From Flavobacterium johnsoniae UW101 (GTDB lineage: Bacteria; Bacteroidota; Bacteroidia; Flavobacteriales; Flavobacteriaceae), in contig NC_009441.1 in NCBI RefSeq assembly GCF_000016645.1, forward strand, positions 3,596,001-3,660,000: DNA of 64,000 bases. Direction: 5' to 3'. Both the position numbers and the translations under genes were made by a program. The notes under the pieces are model-generated. The model ran no database searches. It was given only the letters and a program-made list of their open reading frames with translations, and was not told the origin of the DNA. How positions within the stretch are numbered: the first letter of the stretch is position 1; each line of letters opens with the position of its first letter. Shown piece by piece: positions 18,036-27,244 of the stretch.

Positions 18036-19297
18036 ATCGTAAAAAACTGCTCAGCAAAACCACGCGCGATTTTCTCGTGCTTGCCGCCGTCATCCTTCTA
18101 ATCTGCGCTCCGATCTTCTACTTTGTCAGCCAGTGGCTTTTCATCTACGAAACCGAGGAGGTCCTCGTGCAGCATAAAAACGCATTCATTAACCAGTCCA
18201 GCCGCAATTTCACTCCCGAAGACATCAAGACCTGGAACAGGTACAACCTGCATTTCACCATTATGCCCGATATGGGCGTCACCAGGGATTCCATTGTGGG
18301 CACCGTGATCGAAGACTCGACAGCGGAAGAGAAGGAGCCGTTCCGCATCATATACGCCCCTGTGGAAATTGCCGGCAAAAAATACACCTATACCGAAAAG
18401 ATCCACCTGCTGGAAATGGAAAGGATGGTTTTCACCATCGCAGGCATGTTCACCTTTATCCTTCTGGTGCTTTTCATCGGCATTGTATGGCTCTCCAAAA
18501 AGACGGCCTCCAAACGGTGGAAGCCCTTCTATGACACCCTGGACCAGATCCATGAATTTGAGATCGACAAGAACAAGCCCCCCCATTTCCTGGAGACTGA
18601 CATCGACGAATTTGAACGCCTGAACAGAAGCCTTGAGGCACTGATCGAAAAAAATACGGCCATCTATAAAAGCCAGCGGGAGTTTGTCGAAAATGCGGCC
18701 CATGAGCTTCAGACCCCCCTGGCACTGTTCCAGAACAAGATCGACACCCTTTTCCAGATGAGGCTCGACAAGGACCAGACACGCGTGCTGGGAGCCTTGA
18801 GCAGGGATGTGGCAAAGCTCAACAGGCTCAACAAAAATCTGCTGCTGCTATCCAAAATAGAGCATGAGATCTATCTGGAAAAAACCTGCATCTCGGTCAA
18901 TGGGCATATAGAAAAGCATCTGGACTTCTTTACCGAGCAGGCCGGCCAGAAATGGGTCGCCATCAATGTGCAGCTGTCCCAAAGGCTCGAAATAGAAGCC
19001 AACCCGGTCCTTGCCGAAATCCTGATCAACAACCTGGTGCTTAACGCCATCCGCCATAACCGCACCGAGGGAAATATCATAATCAGGACGCTGGACCGCG
19101 AGCTGATGGTCCTCAACACCGGAAAGGCCGAACCGCTTCCCATTGAGAAGCTCTTCGGGCGCTTTTTCAGCGGCGGCGCCTCGGCAAACGGCAGCGGGCT
19201 GGGTCTGGCCATCATCAGGAAGATAACCGAGATAAGCGGCTGGAAGATCTCCTACTCCTATTATAACGATTTCCACTGCTTCAGCGTAAAATTCTAG
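18023..19297 (+). CDS. Sensor histidine kinase
   Basis: The 424-residue kinase has two membrane helices (residues about 17-42 and 135-157) flanking a periplasmic sensor region of about 90 residues. The H-box is ENAAHELQTPLA with His227; the N-box is INNLVLNAIRHN and the G-box NGSGLGLAIIRKI. This is the usual HisKA-HATPase order without a clear HAMP domain. It partners with the overlapping response regulator. The signal sensed is unknown; acidic residues in the periplasmic region are compatible with cations or peptides. Confidence 0.9.
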   Translation: MGKMNRKKLLSKTTRDFLVLAAVILLICAPIFYFVSQWLFIYETEEVLVQHKNAFINQSSRNFTPEDIKTWNRYNLHFTIMPDMGVTRDSIVGTVIEDSTAEEKEPFRIIYAPVEIAGKKYTYTEKIHLLEMERMVFTIAGMFTFILLVLFIGIVWLSKKTASKRWKPFYDTLDQIHEFEIDKNKPPHFLETDIDEFERLNRSLEALIEKNTAIYKSQREFVENAAHELQTPLALFQNKIDTLFQMRLDKDQTRVLGALSRDVAKLNRLNKNLLLLSKIEHEIYLEKTCISVNGHIEKHLDFFTEQAGQKWVAINVQLSQRLEIEANPVLAEILINNLVLNAIRHNRTEGNIIIRTLDRELMVLNTGKAEPLPIEKLFGRFFSGGASANGSGLGLAIIRKITEISGWKISYSYYNDFHCFSVKF

Positions 19298-19409
19298 CGG
19301 CGGCACCTGATTGCGCAGGCAGTTTCCGCTCGGATGCGTCATAGGAGAACGGCAGGCCGCAATGCGCTTTTTTTTCATAAACAGGGCTATTATTTCTTAA
19401 TAAAAACCA

Positions 19410-19447
19410 AAAATTCAGAATGACTACAACATTGCAATGTAAACTTT
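19410..19447 (+). promoter_or_regulatory. Shared upstream element, copy 3
   Basis: AAAATTCAG (19410-19418), eight bases, CAACATTG (19427-19434), three bases, TGTAAACTTT (19438-19447). It matches copy 1 almost base for base and ends only 19 bases before the ATG of the LtaS-like gene. The middle contains the perfect palindrome ACATTGCAATGT. The TAAACTTTG at its right edge could be part of the promoter. Confidence 0.7.
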
Positions 19448-19466
19448 GCTGAGTTATTATTGAGTT

Positions 19467-21425
19467 ATGGGTAAATTGTCTATCAGAACCGGCAGATACG
19501 CACTGCTGGTTCATTTTATTGCATGGTTTCTGCTGTTTTCGCAGCTGCTGCGCATCATCCTTTTTATCTGGCAGCATGGCCAGGTCTCGCAAAGCCTTTT
19601 TGATGTCATCCGCACGCTCCTTACAGGGCTTTTTTTTGATATCGGAACCATTGCGCTTATTTCTTATCCTGCCGTTCTCTACTATACCGTATTTGCGGGA
19701 CGATGGACAGGCTCGCTGGCCGACAGGATCGTAATCTGGTTCTTTACGGCGCTGAATGTTTTCATACTGGTTTTCACCTTTCTGGCCGAAATCACCTTCT
19801 GGGAGGAATTCAGGACCCGCTTCAATTTTATTGCCGTGGACTACCTGATCTACACCTACGAGGTCATTGCCAATATACAGGAGTCCTATCCGCTGCCACT
19901 TCTCGTATCAGCTGTCGTGATAGTTACCGCACTTGTGCTTTTTGCCTTTTACAGATCAAGAGCCTTTGCCGCCGCATTCTCCCGCAACACGGACATAGTG
20001 AAGAGGGTTTCCATATTGCTGCTCTTCACGGCGGCGGCATCCTTTTATATCACTTTTATCTCCAGCAGCCAGGCAGAATGGTCCGCCAACCGTTACAATT
20101 CCGAAATTTCCAAATCGGGGATCTATTCCTTTTTTGCCGCTTTCCGCAATAACCAGATGAAGTACGAACAGTTTTACACCTCCATCGAAAATGACCGCGC
20201 GTTCAGAATCGTCAAATCAAAACTGGCAGACAGCACGGTATCCTTTGCCACCACAGGCTACTCGATCCACCGCAGCATAAAGGATGCCCAGTCGCCGCTG
20301 CAGCGCAGCAACGTTGTCTTTATCCTCATGGAAAGCTTCAGTGCGGATTTTATGGCAGAATTCGGAAACAGGCAGAACCTGACCCCTTTCCTGGACAGCC
20401 TTGCCCAGAAGAGCGTCTTTTTCACCAACATGTACGCCACCGGAACCAGAACCGTGCGCGGTATGGAGGCGCTGACACTGTGCATACCGCCAACCCCGGG
20501 ACAGTCGATTGTCAAAAGGCCTGAAAACCAGGATCTCTACACCATCAGCAATGTCTTCAGTTCCAAGAACTATGACTGCAGCTTTTTTTACGGAGGTGAC
20601 GGCTACTTCGACAACATGAACTCCTATTTCGGGGGCAACGGCTTCAGCATTTATGACCGAGGGCGCGGAAGCGTGCTCAGCGACCGCATCAGCACGGTGA
20701 GGCGCAATATCGCAGACAGCGAGGTCACCTTCGAGAATGCATGGGGAATCTGCGATGAGGATATTTTCAATAAAATGATTACCACTGCCGACCAGAAGCA
20801 TAAGCAGGGAAAACCGTTCCTGAATTTCGTGATGACCACCTCCAACCACAGGCCGTACACCTATCCTTCGGGCCGGATAGACATCCCGTCCGGCACGGGA
20901 CGCGAGGGCGCCGTCAAATATGCCGACTATGCCCTGAAAAGGCTCTTTGCAGAAGCGTCCAAAAAGCCCTGGTACAAGAATACCGTCTTCATCGTCGTTG
21001 CCGACCACTGCGCCAGCAGCGCCGGAAAGGATGAGATAGACATTGCCAACTACCATATCCCAGCCTTTGTCGTGAATATGCCCCAAACGGCCAGCCAAAA
21101 AGTGGACAAGCAGTGCTCGCAGATCGATCTCTGGCCTACCGTCTTTTCGATGTTCAAATGGCACTACGAATCCGATTTCTTCGGCAGGGACATCCTTGAC
21201 CCCGATTTCGAGCAGCGTGCCTTCCTGGGGACTTACCGCAAGCTCGCGCTCATGAAAGGCAGCCGGGTCATGATACTCTCCGACCAGAAGAAGCAGGCTT
21301 TCTACAGCTGGAAAAAATCGGACAACAGCCTGAGCCCCCTTCCGATGGACAGGCCCTTTCTTGAGGAGACCATCGCATGGTACCAGACCGCCGATTACCT
21401 TTTTACAAACAAACTTTTAAAATAA
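19467..21425 (+). CDS. LtaS-like sulfatase-family membrane transferase
   Basis: The 652-residue protein has five N-terminal helices (residues 10-195) and a C-terminal alkaline-phosphatase-fold domain. Key sites are FILMESFSADF (metal glutamate), TGTRTVRGMEAL (nucleophilic threonine) and VVADHCAS (metal aspartate and histidine). LTA synthase-like proteins of Bacteroidetes belong to the group that transfers phosphoglycerol or phosphoethanolamine head groups from phospholipids to surface acceptors, releasing diacylglycerol. The following gene encodes a diacylglycerol kinase, which fits that product. The upstream element puts it in the same proposed regulon as the EptA-like gene. Confidence 0.8.
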   Translation: MGKLSIRTGRYALLVHFIAWFLLFSQLLRIILFIWQHGQVSQSLFDVIRTLLTGLFFDIGTIALISYPAVLYYTVFAGRWTGSLADRIVIWFFTALNVFILVFTFLAEITFWEEFRTRFNFIAVDYLIYTYEVIANIQESYPLPLLVSAVVIVTALVLFAFYRSRAFAAAFSRNTDIVKRVSILLLFTAAASFYITFISSSQAEWSANRYNSEISKSGIYSFFAAFRNNQMKYEQFYTSIENDRAFRIVKSKLADSTVSFATTGYSIHRSIKDAQSPLQRSNVVFILMESFSADFMAEFGNRQNLTPFLDSLAQKSVFFTNMYATGTRTVRGMEALTLCIPPTPGQSIVKRPENQDLYTISNVFSSKNYDCSFFYGGDGYFDNMNSYFGGNGFSIYDRGRGSVLSDRISTVRRNIADSEVTFENAWGICDEDIFNKMITTADQKHKQGKPFLNFVMTTSNHRPYTYPSGRIDIPSGTGREGAVKYADYALKRLFAEASKKPWYKNTVFIVVADHCASSAGKDEIDIANYHIPAFVVNMPQTASQKVDKQCSQIDLWPTVFSMFKWHYESDFFGRDILDPDFEQRAFLGTYRKLALMKGSRVMILSDQKKQAFYSWKKSDNSLSPLPMDRPFLEETIAWYQTADYLFTNKLLK

Positions 21426-21428
21426 GCG

Positions 21429-22307
21429 ATGACCTATATACATTTCATAATAAATCCGGTCTCCGGAGCAGGACGGCACAGCATGCCCGATTTTTACATC
21501 AGGCAGTTTTTTCCCTCTGACCGGTATAAGATCAGGACAGACTACACCATGAGCAGAAAGCACGCGCTTGTCCTCACGCAGAAGGCCCTCGAGCATAATC
21601 CCGACATTATCGTCGCCTGCGGAGGCGACGGAACCGTAAATGAGGTGGCTTCCTGCCTGATCGGCACCGATGTGAAGCTGGGAATCATCCCGCTGGGGTC
21701 GGGAAACGGCCTGGCCTCGCATCTGAACATACCGCATGAGATCGGAAAATCCCTTGAAGTGATCAGGGAAGGAAGGAAAATAAGAATAGATGCGGGAAGG
21801 ATCAACCAGCATTATTTTTTCAGCAACACCGGCATCGGCATCGACGCCATGATCATCAGAAAGTACGAGCATTCCGGAAAAAGGATGCTTTTTGCCTATG
21901 TAAAGGCCGCAGTTGCGGCAGCCTTTGAGTACAGGGCACAGCCGGCCATCGTTTCTTTTGATGACAGGGTGATTCCCATCAGGCCTTTTATCGTTTTTGT
22001 TTCCAATTCCAATGAAATGGGCTATAATATGACCCTTACCCCCGATGCGATGCTGACCGACGGAAAACTTGACCTGGTGCTCATTCCCGAGCTTTCCTTT
22101 TTCGAAAAGATAGCCCTTGGATACCGCATCCTGACCCGTTCGGTGAGCAGATTCAAAAAGGCACAGCACCATCTGGTGCAGAGCCTGCAGATCGAAATGC
22201 CAATGAAGATCTTCACCGACGCGCAGATCGACGGGGAGCATTATAAATTAAGGACCAACATCTGCCGGATTTCGGCAGAGCCTGCCGCACTCAGCGTGCT
22301 GGTCTGA
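21429..22307 (+). CDS. Diacylglycerol kinase-family lipid kinase
   Basis: The 292-residue protein has the catalytic domain of the DgkB/YegS/BmrU family: NPVSG at the N-terminus, the nucleotide-binding GGDGTVNE and PLGSGNGLASHL, and a C-terminal beta-sandwich ending in QIDGEHY. Such enzymes phosphorylate diacylglycerol or related lipids. The gene starts three bases after the LtaS-like stop, so it is co-transcribed and can recycle the diacylglycerol released by head-group transfer. The exact lipid substrate is inferred from context. Confidence 0.85.
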   Translation: MTYIHFIINPVSGAGRHSMPDFYIRQFFPSDRYKIRTDYTMSRKHALVLTQKALEHNPDIIVACGGDGTVNEVASCLIGTDVKLGIIPLGSGNGLASHLNIPHEIGKSLEVIREGRKIRIDAGRINQHYFFSNTGIGIDAMIIRKYEHSGKRMLFAYVKAAVAAAFEYRAQPAIVSFDDRVIPIRPFIVFVSNSNEMGYNMTLTPDAMLTDGKLDLVLIPELSFFEKIALGYRILTRSVSRFKKAQHHLVQSLQIEMPMKIFTDAQIDGEHYKLRTNICRISAEPAALSVLV

Positions 22308-22322
22308 AAGCTTAATTAGGCT

Positions 22323-22363
22323 TTTCCGGAACTGCCTTCCCTTCGGGGAAGGCTCTCCGGAAA
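22323..22363 (+). terminator. Long hairpin after the lipid-module operon
   Basis: Two stacked stems, TTTCCGGA with TCCGGAAA and GCCTTCCC with GGGAAGGC around a TTCG tetraloop, form a stable hairpin 15 bases after the kinase gene. There is no T-run after it, so it may also stabilise the mRNA end. Confidence 0.65.
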
Positions 22364-22380
22364 TAAAGGCTTCCGCCCTT

Positions 22381-23028
22381 GATCCTATCAGCTTCATTTG
22401 GCAAGCCTGCATCGGTCGGTCTCAAAAGAACTCGCTTAAGAAGTACCTGGAAAAACAGGATGCTTCGATAACTGATACGGTCATCTGTCTGAAATCCTCG
22501 GATTCGGTTTGGGCTGACCTTCCGGTAACCCTTATCAGGGGGCGCGAAAAAGGTCCAACCCTTACCGTAGCGGCCGGAATCCGAGAAGGCGGATTTTACG
22601 CCGCCGCTTCTCTTCTGCAGCTTCGCCGCGAATTAAAAACTGAAAAGCTCAAGGGGAATCTCATTATTATTCCCGACGCTGACGTGCTGCACTACAGCGG
22701 CCGCAGTTCCCAATCCAGCAGTCTCCGGATATCCCATCTTTCCGATGCTTTTCCGGGCAGCGCCAGAGGAACCGCGGCAGAATTGATTGCCGATTTTATT
22801 TCGACATCTGTCTTTGACGCCACTGATGTATTCCTAGAGCTGAACGGCTGTGATTCCGGCAGCGATCCGATAGCTTTCATGTGCTACTACGACAATCCGG
22901 AATTCATGCAGCAGACAATGCTGGCGTACCGCCTGAGCGAAGCAAGCGGACTTGGCACCATATTGAGCTATACTTACCCGCTCTCATCCGGAGAGCCCTC
23001 AAAATGCGCCGTGTGGTATTCGTCTTAA
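22381..23028 (+). pseudogene. Broken succinylglutamate desuccinylase/aspartoacylase-like gene
   Basis: A continuous open frame without an early ATG encodes a zinc-carboxypeptidase-like deacylase core: LIRGREKGPTLTVAAGIREGG where the family has a GxHGxE metal site, then GNLIIIPDAD, an FPGSARGTAAELIADF segment and FLELNGCDSG where DLHS is usual. The metal ligands are largely replaced (GIREGG instead of GIHGDE; ELNG instead of DLHS). The frame stops right at the junction with a DnaE fragment, so the C-terminal domain is lost. I read it as a decayed, double-truncated gene; a short start at GTG 22684 would encode only 114 residues. Confidence 0.6.
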
Positions 23029-23029
23029 C

Positions 23030-24568
23030 ATCCGTGATACTACAATTTCAAAAAATGAGGCTAAGTGCAATGAGTTCCTTGCAATAGGAAAGACTATAGG
23101 CTGTTTTTATATTGAGAGCCCAGCCATGCGGGGACTGCTTCGTCGTTTAAATTGTGATAATTACAAAACTTTGGTAGCGGCTTCCTCTATCATACGCCCG
23201 GGCGTGGCGCAGTCAGGAATGATGAAAGAGTATATCTTCCGCCATAACCATCCAGACAAATTTGAGTATTTCCATCCTGTTTTTCAGGAACAATTGGGCG
23301 AGACTTACGGTATTATGGTATATCAGGAAGATGTTATCAAAATCGCACTGCATTATGGCGGACTGCCAGCAGCTGATGGAGATATACTGCGCCGTGCCAT
23401 GTCAGGGAAAGGACGTTCTAAGGCAGCACTGCAGAAAGTGAAGGATAATTTCTTTCTATCTTGTGTACAGCAAGGCCATCCGCTAAAGCTAAGTGAGGAA
23501 ATATATCGCCAGATAGAGTCTTTTGCTGGTTATTCTTTCTGTAAGGCACACTCTGCATCTTATGCGGTAGAGAGTTATCAGAGCCTTTATCTCAAGGTTT
23601 ATTATCCTGTTGAGTTTATGGTGGCTGTAATCAACAATCAGGGAGGATTTTATCGCACAGAAGTATATGTCTATGAAGCAAAAATGTCGGGAGCTGCAAT
23701 TCACAATCCTTGTGTAAACAAAAGTGAATTTGAAACCACACTATACGGCACAGATGTCTATCTGGGCTTTATGCACCTTCAGAGTTTTGAATCTAAAATC
23801 GCTCTTCTTATACAGCAGGAACGTGAAAAAAACGGATCATACAAATCGCTTGAAGATTTTATCAACCGCATTCCTATCGGTATCGAAGGAATACAGATCC
23901 TTATTTTCATCGGCGCATTCCGTTTCACAGGTAAATCAAAAAACCAGCTGCTTGTAATTGCACGGCTTATTTTAGTCAACTTTAAGCCTGAGAACCGAAA
24001 CCTGATGCTTATTCAGGAACCTGTCAAGGAATATGAGCTTCCAAAACTGGAACGTTCTGAATTTGAAGATGCCTTTGATGAAATAGAGCTCTTAAGTTTC
24101 CCTGTATCCTGCTCCCCTTTTGATTTATTGCAGACAAAATTCAGAGGTGATGTAATGGCAAAGAATTTATTGATGCATCATAAGAAAACTGTCCGCATGC
24201 TGGCATATCTCATCTCACGCAAGCATGTCCCTACTAAGATGGGTGCTATGTATTTCGGAACTTGGATTGATGCTGATGGGGAATTTTTCGATACTGCACA
24301 TTTTACAGACAGTCTTGCAAAATATCCATTTCAGGGAGGAGGCTGTTATTTATTACTAGGAAATGTTGAGGTCGATTATCACTTCCCTACTATTACTGTA
24401 ACCAAAATGGCCAAAATGCCTTTCATTGCTGACCCCAGATATTCAAATACCAATGACAGACAATATAAAGTGCACGAACAGATTCGAGAAGATGTAAGTA
24501 TGACACATCGTAAACCTTATCCGCAGGAACATGAGATTAATCTGCCCAGACAGAAAATGAAATCATAA
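23030..24568 (+). pseudogene. dnaE: C-terminal fragment of a DnaE-type DNA polymerase III alpha subunit
   Basis: Homology starts at about 23030 in frame with the ATG at 23126 and gives roughly 512 residues. Recognisable parts are IGCFYIESPAMRGLL, IRPGVAQSGMM, MVYQEDVIKIALHYGG, RRAMSGKGRS and the helix-hairpin-helix region LEDFINRIP, all from the fingers and later domains of PolC/DnaE. The PHP domain and the palm with the three catalytic aspartates lie upstream of this point in full-length proteins and are absent. The product cannot polymerise. Its 5' end abuts the broken deacylase gene. Composition returns to AT-rich here. It resembles the second, DnaE2-like copy common in Bacteroidetes. Confidence 0.8.
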
Positions 24569-24825
24569 CAAATCAGTCATCTAACTGCAATACAACCTTA
24601 CATCTACATTTATTATACAAGAACATGTACTCAAATGAGCAGGCAATTTTAGCATAATGAATATATTACAAATCTAAAATTTAAAAAATAAAAGTAATAA
24701 GTTCAATTTAATTTAAAAGAACTTATTACTTAAAACTTATAATCTGCTTCTCATTTTATGATTAACATTTCTTTTAAGTAGAAGTACCAATTATCATATT
24801 CTGCAAATGAATTTTAAACTGATTA

Positions 24826-25260
24826 TTAAAATTTATAAAAAAAATTAAAAAAGTGCCTTAAGTTCCAATGTCTCGACTTGGGCTTATCTAATATTTCTTC
24901 TGTCTTATCTAATCTTTTATCTGCAGAAAAATAAAAATCATCTTTCATTTTCAAATCATTATCCCTGCCTTCTTGTATTTCATCCTGATTCCACTTTATT
25001 GCATGCTTAATTTCATTTTTTTTAATCCAATAATGCGATTGACAATCAAAATTCCAGTTTCCAATAGAAGGAGATAATGAGATCGATTTACCGTCAAATT
25101 CAAGTTGCCAGCCAGTAGGAGAAATTGGGGTCACTACCTTATTGCCGCAGCCACACACGCATTTGTGTATGGCTGTACAATATTCCATGGAAACATACAA
25201 GACTCCGTCTTCCAATATTTCCGGTATAAATTCAACGAATCTATACTGTAGCATCTTCAT
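24826..25260 (-). CDS. DUF6527 protein, last gene of the ubiquitin-like module
   Basis: The protein has 144 residues. It starts with YRFVEFIPEILEDGVLYVS, then a cysteine cluster HKCVCGCGNKVVTP that probably binds zinc, then SLSPSIGNWNF and SHYWIKKNEI; this order is typical of DUF6527. The last 60 residues are lysine-rich and variable. ATG 25260 overlaps the ThiF gene end by 20 bases. DUF6527 genes are found next to ubiquitin-like and E1-like genes, so a role as accessory or deconjugating factor is plausible, but no activity is established that I know of. Confidence 0.7.
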   Translation of the reverse strand: MKMLQYRFVEFIPEILEDGVLYVSMEYCTAIHKCVCGCGNKVVTPISPTGWQLEFDGKSISLSPSIGNWNFDCQSHYWIKKNEIKHAIKWNQDEIQEGRDNDLKMKDDFYFSADKRLDKTEEILDKPKSRHWNLRHFFNFFYKF

Positions 25261-26419
25261 TGAAAATTTTAGAAACACCAATTGAATAGGAACTGTGATG
25301 CTCCCCCTCCAGATCGACGTAAAAACCACTGAGCTTCTTCCATTTTATTACCGCTAATGCAGCGTTAAGACAGTTCAAATCCGCGATTTGTATATTGGTG
25401 ACATAATCATTATTATCATTGTCCTCGCTAAATATCCTATCGGGCAAATGATCACTTTTTTCTGCTGTTGCGGATGTTACGCGAACTGCTCCCATAAGTT
25501 TATTACCCACCACATTTACCCCTAGTCCTACATCAATGAATGATATGCCTTTACTTGCAAGATAATCAGATATAGATTTTCTGACACTGTTTTTGTCAAC
25601 ACAAATAAATACATAAGACATATTATCAAGTTCGCTATAAATATCTTTCCTTACATAGTAAGGGTGAGAAATTATTCTCCTGTGCATTTTAGAATAGGTT
25701 GTACCATAAAACTCTGCCTTCTTCAAATTTGCACGAAGATCTTCAATGGAGCTTGCACCAGGCGAGCGGAAAGCATTATGCTGATCAAAACTGTCACCAT
25801 CATAGATATGCACTTCGGCTACTGGTGTTTTGGCTACCAAATCTAAAATATACGCTCCGGTACCGCCTAAACCAATAATGGCTATCTTTTGGTTAGAGAA
25901 TGTATTATTAAGCATATCTATATTTGCTCTGCTTGAATTAGTATCCAAATAATGAAATACACCCTGATTATCATGATCAGTTATAACTTTAAATGTCTTC
26001 TCGGTAAGCGAGGGGTTTAAAAATTTAGCTGGCGCCGAAATAATATCCGCATAACGTTTTACCTTCTCATAGTAATTAGGATAACCTGCGGCAGGCTTAT
26101 TAGAAAAAGAACGATTCACCGTTATTCCATCACGGAGCGTTGCATCAACGTTACTGTGCTGAATAGCCGTTATTAGGGAGCCGTCTTCATTACATGGGTT
26201 CTCACCAATGAAGTAAATCACATGATTATCAGGCACGCCAGTAGTCTCATTGTTCTTTAAGGTCAATGTACTTACCAATATTCCTAAAAGATGTTCCCTC
26301 TTATCATTCAAATAAGGTATATGGTGGACTAATAAAAATCCACCATTTACTTCAATTTCATATCCTTCGTCTCTAAGACGCTTCAGATCTACACTATGAC
26401 TTATCAGTTGCTGTGACAT
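25241..26419 (-). CDS. ThiF/E1-family adenylyltransferase with N-terminal E2-like (DUF6791) domain
   Basis: The 392-residue protein has an N-terminal domain of about 170 residues with NGGFLLVHHIPYLND and FIGENPCNEDG, resembling DUF6791; Cys76 is a candidate E2-type cysteine. The ThiF/E1 domain follows: GLGGTG at 183-188, IYDGDSFDQHNAFRS (ATP-binding aspartate, asparagine and arginine) and FICVDKNSVR. Such enzymes adenylate the C-terminus of an ubiquitin-like protein and pass it on through a cysteine. The start overlaps the multiubiquitin gene end by 26 bases. Co-translation with the Ubl gene strongly supports a shared function. Confidence 0.8.
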   Translation of the reverse strand: MSQQLISHSVDLKRLRDEGYEIEVNGGFLLVHHIPYLNDKREHLLGILVSTLTLKNNETTGVPDNHVIYFIGENPCNEDGSLITAIQHSNVDATLRDGITVNRSFSNKPAAGYPNYYEKVKRYADIISAPAKFLNPSLTEKTFKVITDHDNQGVFHYLDTNSSRANIDMLNNTFSNQKIAIIGLGGTGAYILDLVAKTPVAEVHIYDGDSFDQHNAFRSPGASSIEDLRANLKKAEFYGTTYSKMHRRIISHPYYVRKDIYSELDNMSYVFICVDKNSVRKSISDYLASKGISFIDVGLGVNVVGNKLMGAVRVTSATAEKSDHLPDRIFSEDNDNNDYVTNIQIADLNCLNAALAVIKWKKLSGFYVDLEGEHHSSYSIGVSKIFNEDATV

Positions 26420-27113
26420 CGAAAATCATTTTATGTTTAACCCTAACCACCGAATTCTTAACCATCGTTCCCTCTGGTTTAGGATCATGACCTCTACTGT
26501 AAGTAACCGTGTATCCCTTATTTGGATTATCATCATACAATCCAAATGCCAGCACAACAACTTCCTGAAAGGATATGGTTCTTTTTTTCCATTCTTTTGG
26601 AGCTGCATTTACAATAATTATGAAATCAGCCTTTGCTGGCTTGGAAAAAAAATGTTCCTCACCAGGGCGCGCAAGATCTACAATCTCATCATCAGTAATA
26701 AAATCATCTTCATAGCCTTCTTTGATGTCGAGATACAAATCGTCATTGGGATCAATATTGCCTAATTCCCTAATCTTGGCACCATTGATAAATTGCTTAT
26801 ACCAAATAAAGGGTATTTTGTTTATGGTGAAATGCAATTTCTTCTTCACAAAAAAATACTCTGTTTCTGGTCTGGCAAGATTGACCTTCGTATCGTTATC
26901 AATTAATTCATCACTGTAAGGCTTGCGTATGGACAGGTAAAGTTCTGTTTCAAGAGGAATACCTGCTTCTGCTTTTAATTCCTTACCGGTCTTATACTGG
27001 TCTTTTGTGAAATAGTCTTTTCCTTCAATTACATATTTAAGGACAGAGCCTGAGTTTTTATCCTCATGCTTATTTGGTTCTACATGACCGCTTTTATTAT
27101 TGGAGTTTTCCAT
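26394..27113 (-). CDS. Multiubiquitin protein with three ubiquitin-like repeats
   Basis: The 239-residue protein starts with a charged, flexible tail of about 22 residues and then has three beta-grasp repeats: about 23-88, 90-157 and 160-239. Repeats 1 and 2 end in the similar VNLARPETEYFF and VDLARPGEEHFF; repeat 3 has the family ending GYTVTYSRG...VKHKMIFDVTATDKS. The C-terminus is TDKS, not a di-glycine, so the chemistry of conjugation may differ from classical ubiquitin or need processing. It is the first gene of the Ubl-E1-DUF6527 set and lies 251 bases after the ietS-like gene on the same strand. Confidence 0.85.
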   Translation of the reverse strand: MENSNNKSGHVEPNKHEDKNSGSVLKYVIEGKDYFTKDQYKTGKELKAEAGIPLETELYLSIRKPYSDELIDNDTKVNLARPETEYFFVKKKLHFTINKIPFIWYKQFINGAKIRELGNIDPNDDLYLDIKEGYEDDFITDDEIVDLARPGEEHFFSKPAKADFIIIVNAAPKEWKKRTISFQEVVVLAFGLYDDNPNKGYTVTYSRGHDPKPEGTMVKNSVVRVKHKMIFDVTATDKS

Positions 27114-27244
27114 TGTACTTGTGTTTTATTATTTATATAAAATTTCCTCTAAAGACTTTAAGAACTTCCAAGAGGTGGAAGAACCAGACTTTTGTTGTTA
27201 AAATTTTGTTTTTGATAAAAAAACAACTTAGTTTTACACAACAA

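Noticed and set aside
15171..21164. Long antisense frames in the GC-rich part (for example 15171-15923, 18098-18703 and 20217-21164 on the minus strand)
   Set aside because: They lie opposite genes with clear domains and have no recognisable motifs; GC-rich coding DNA commonly leaves long open antisense frames.
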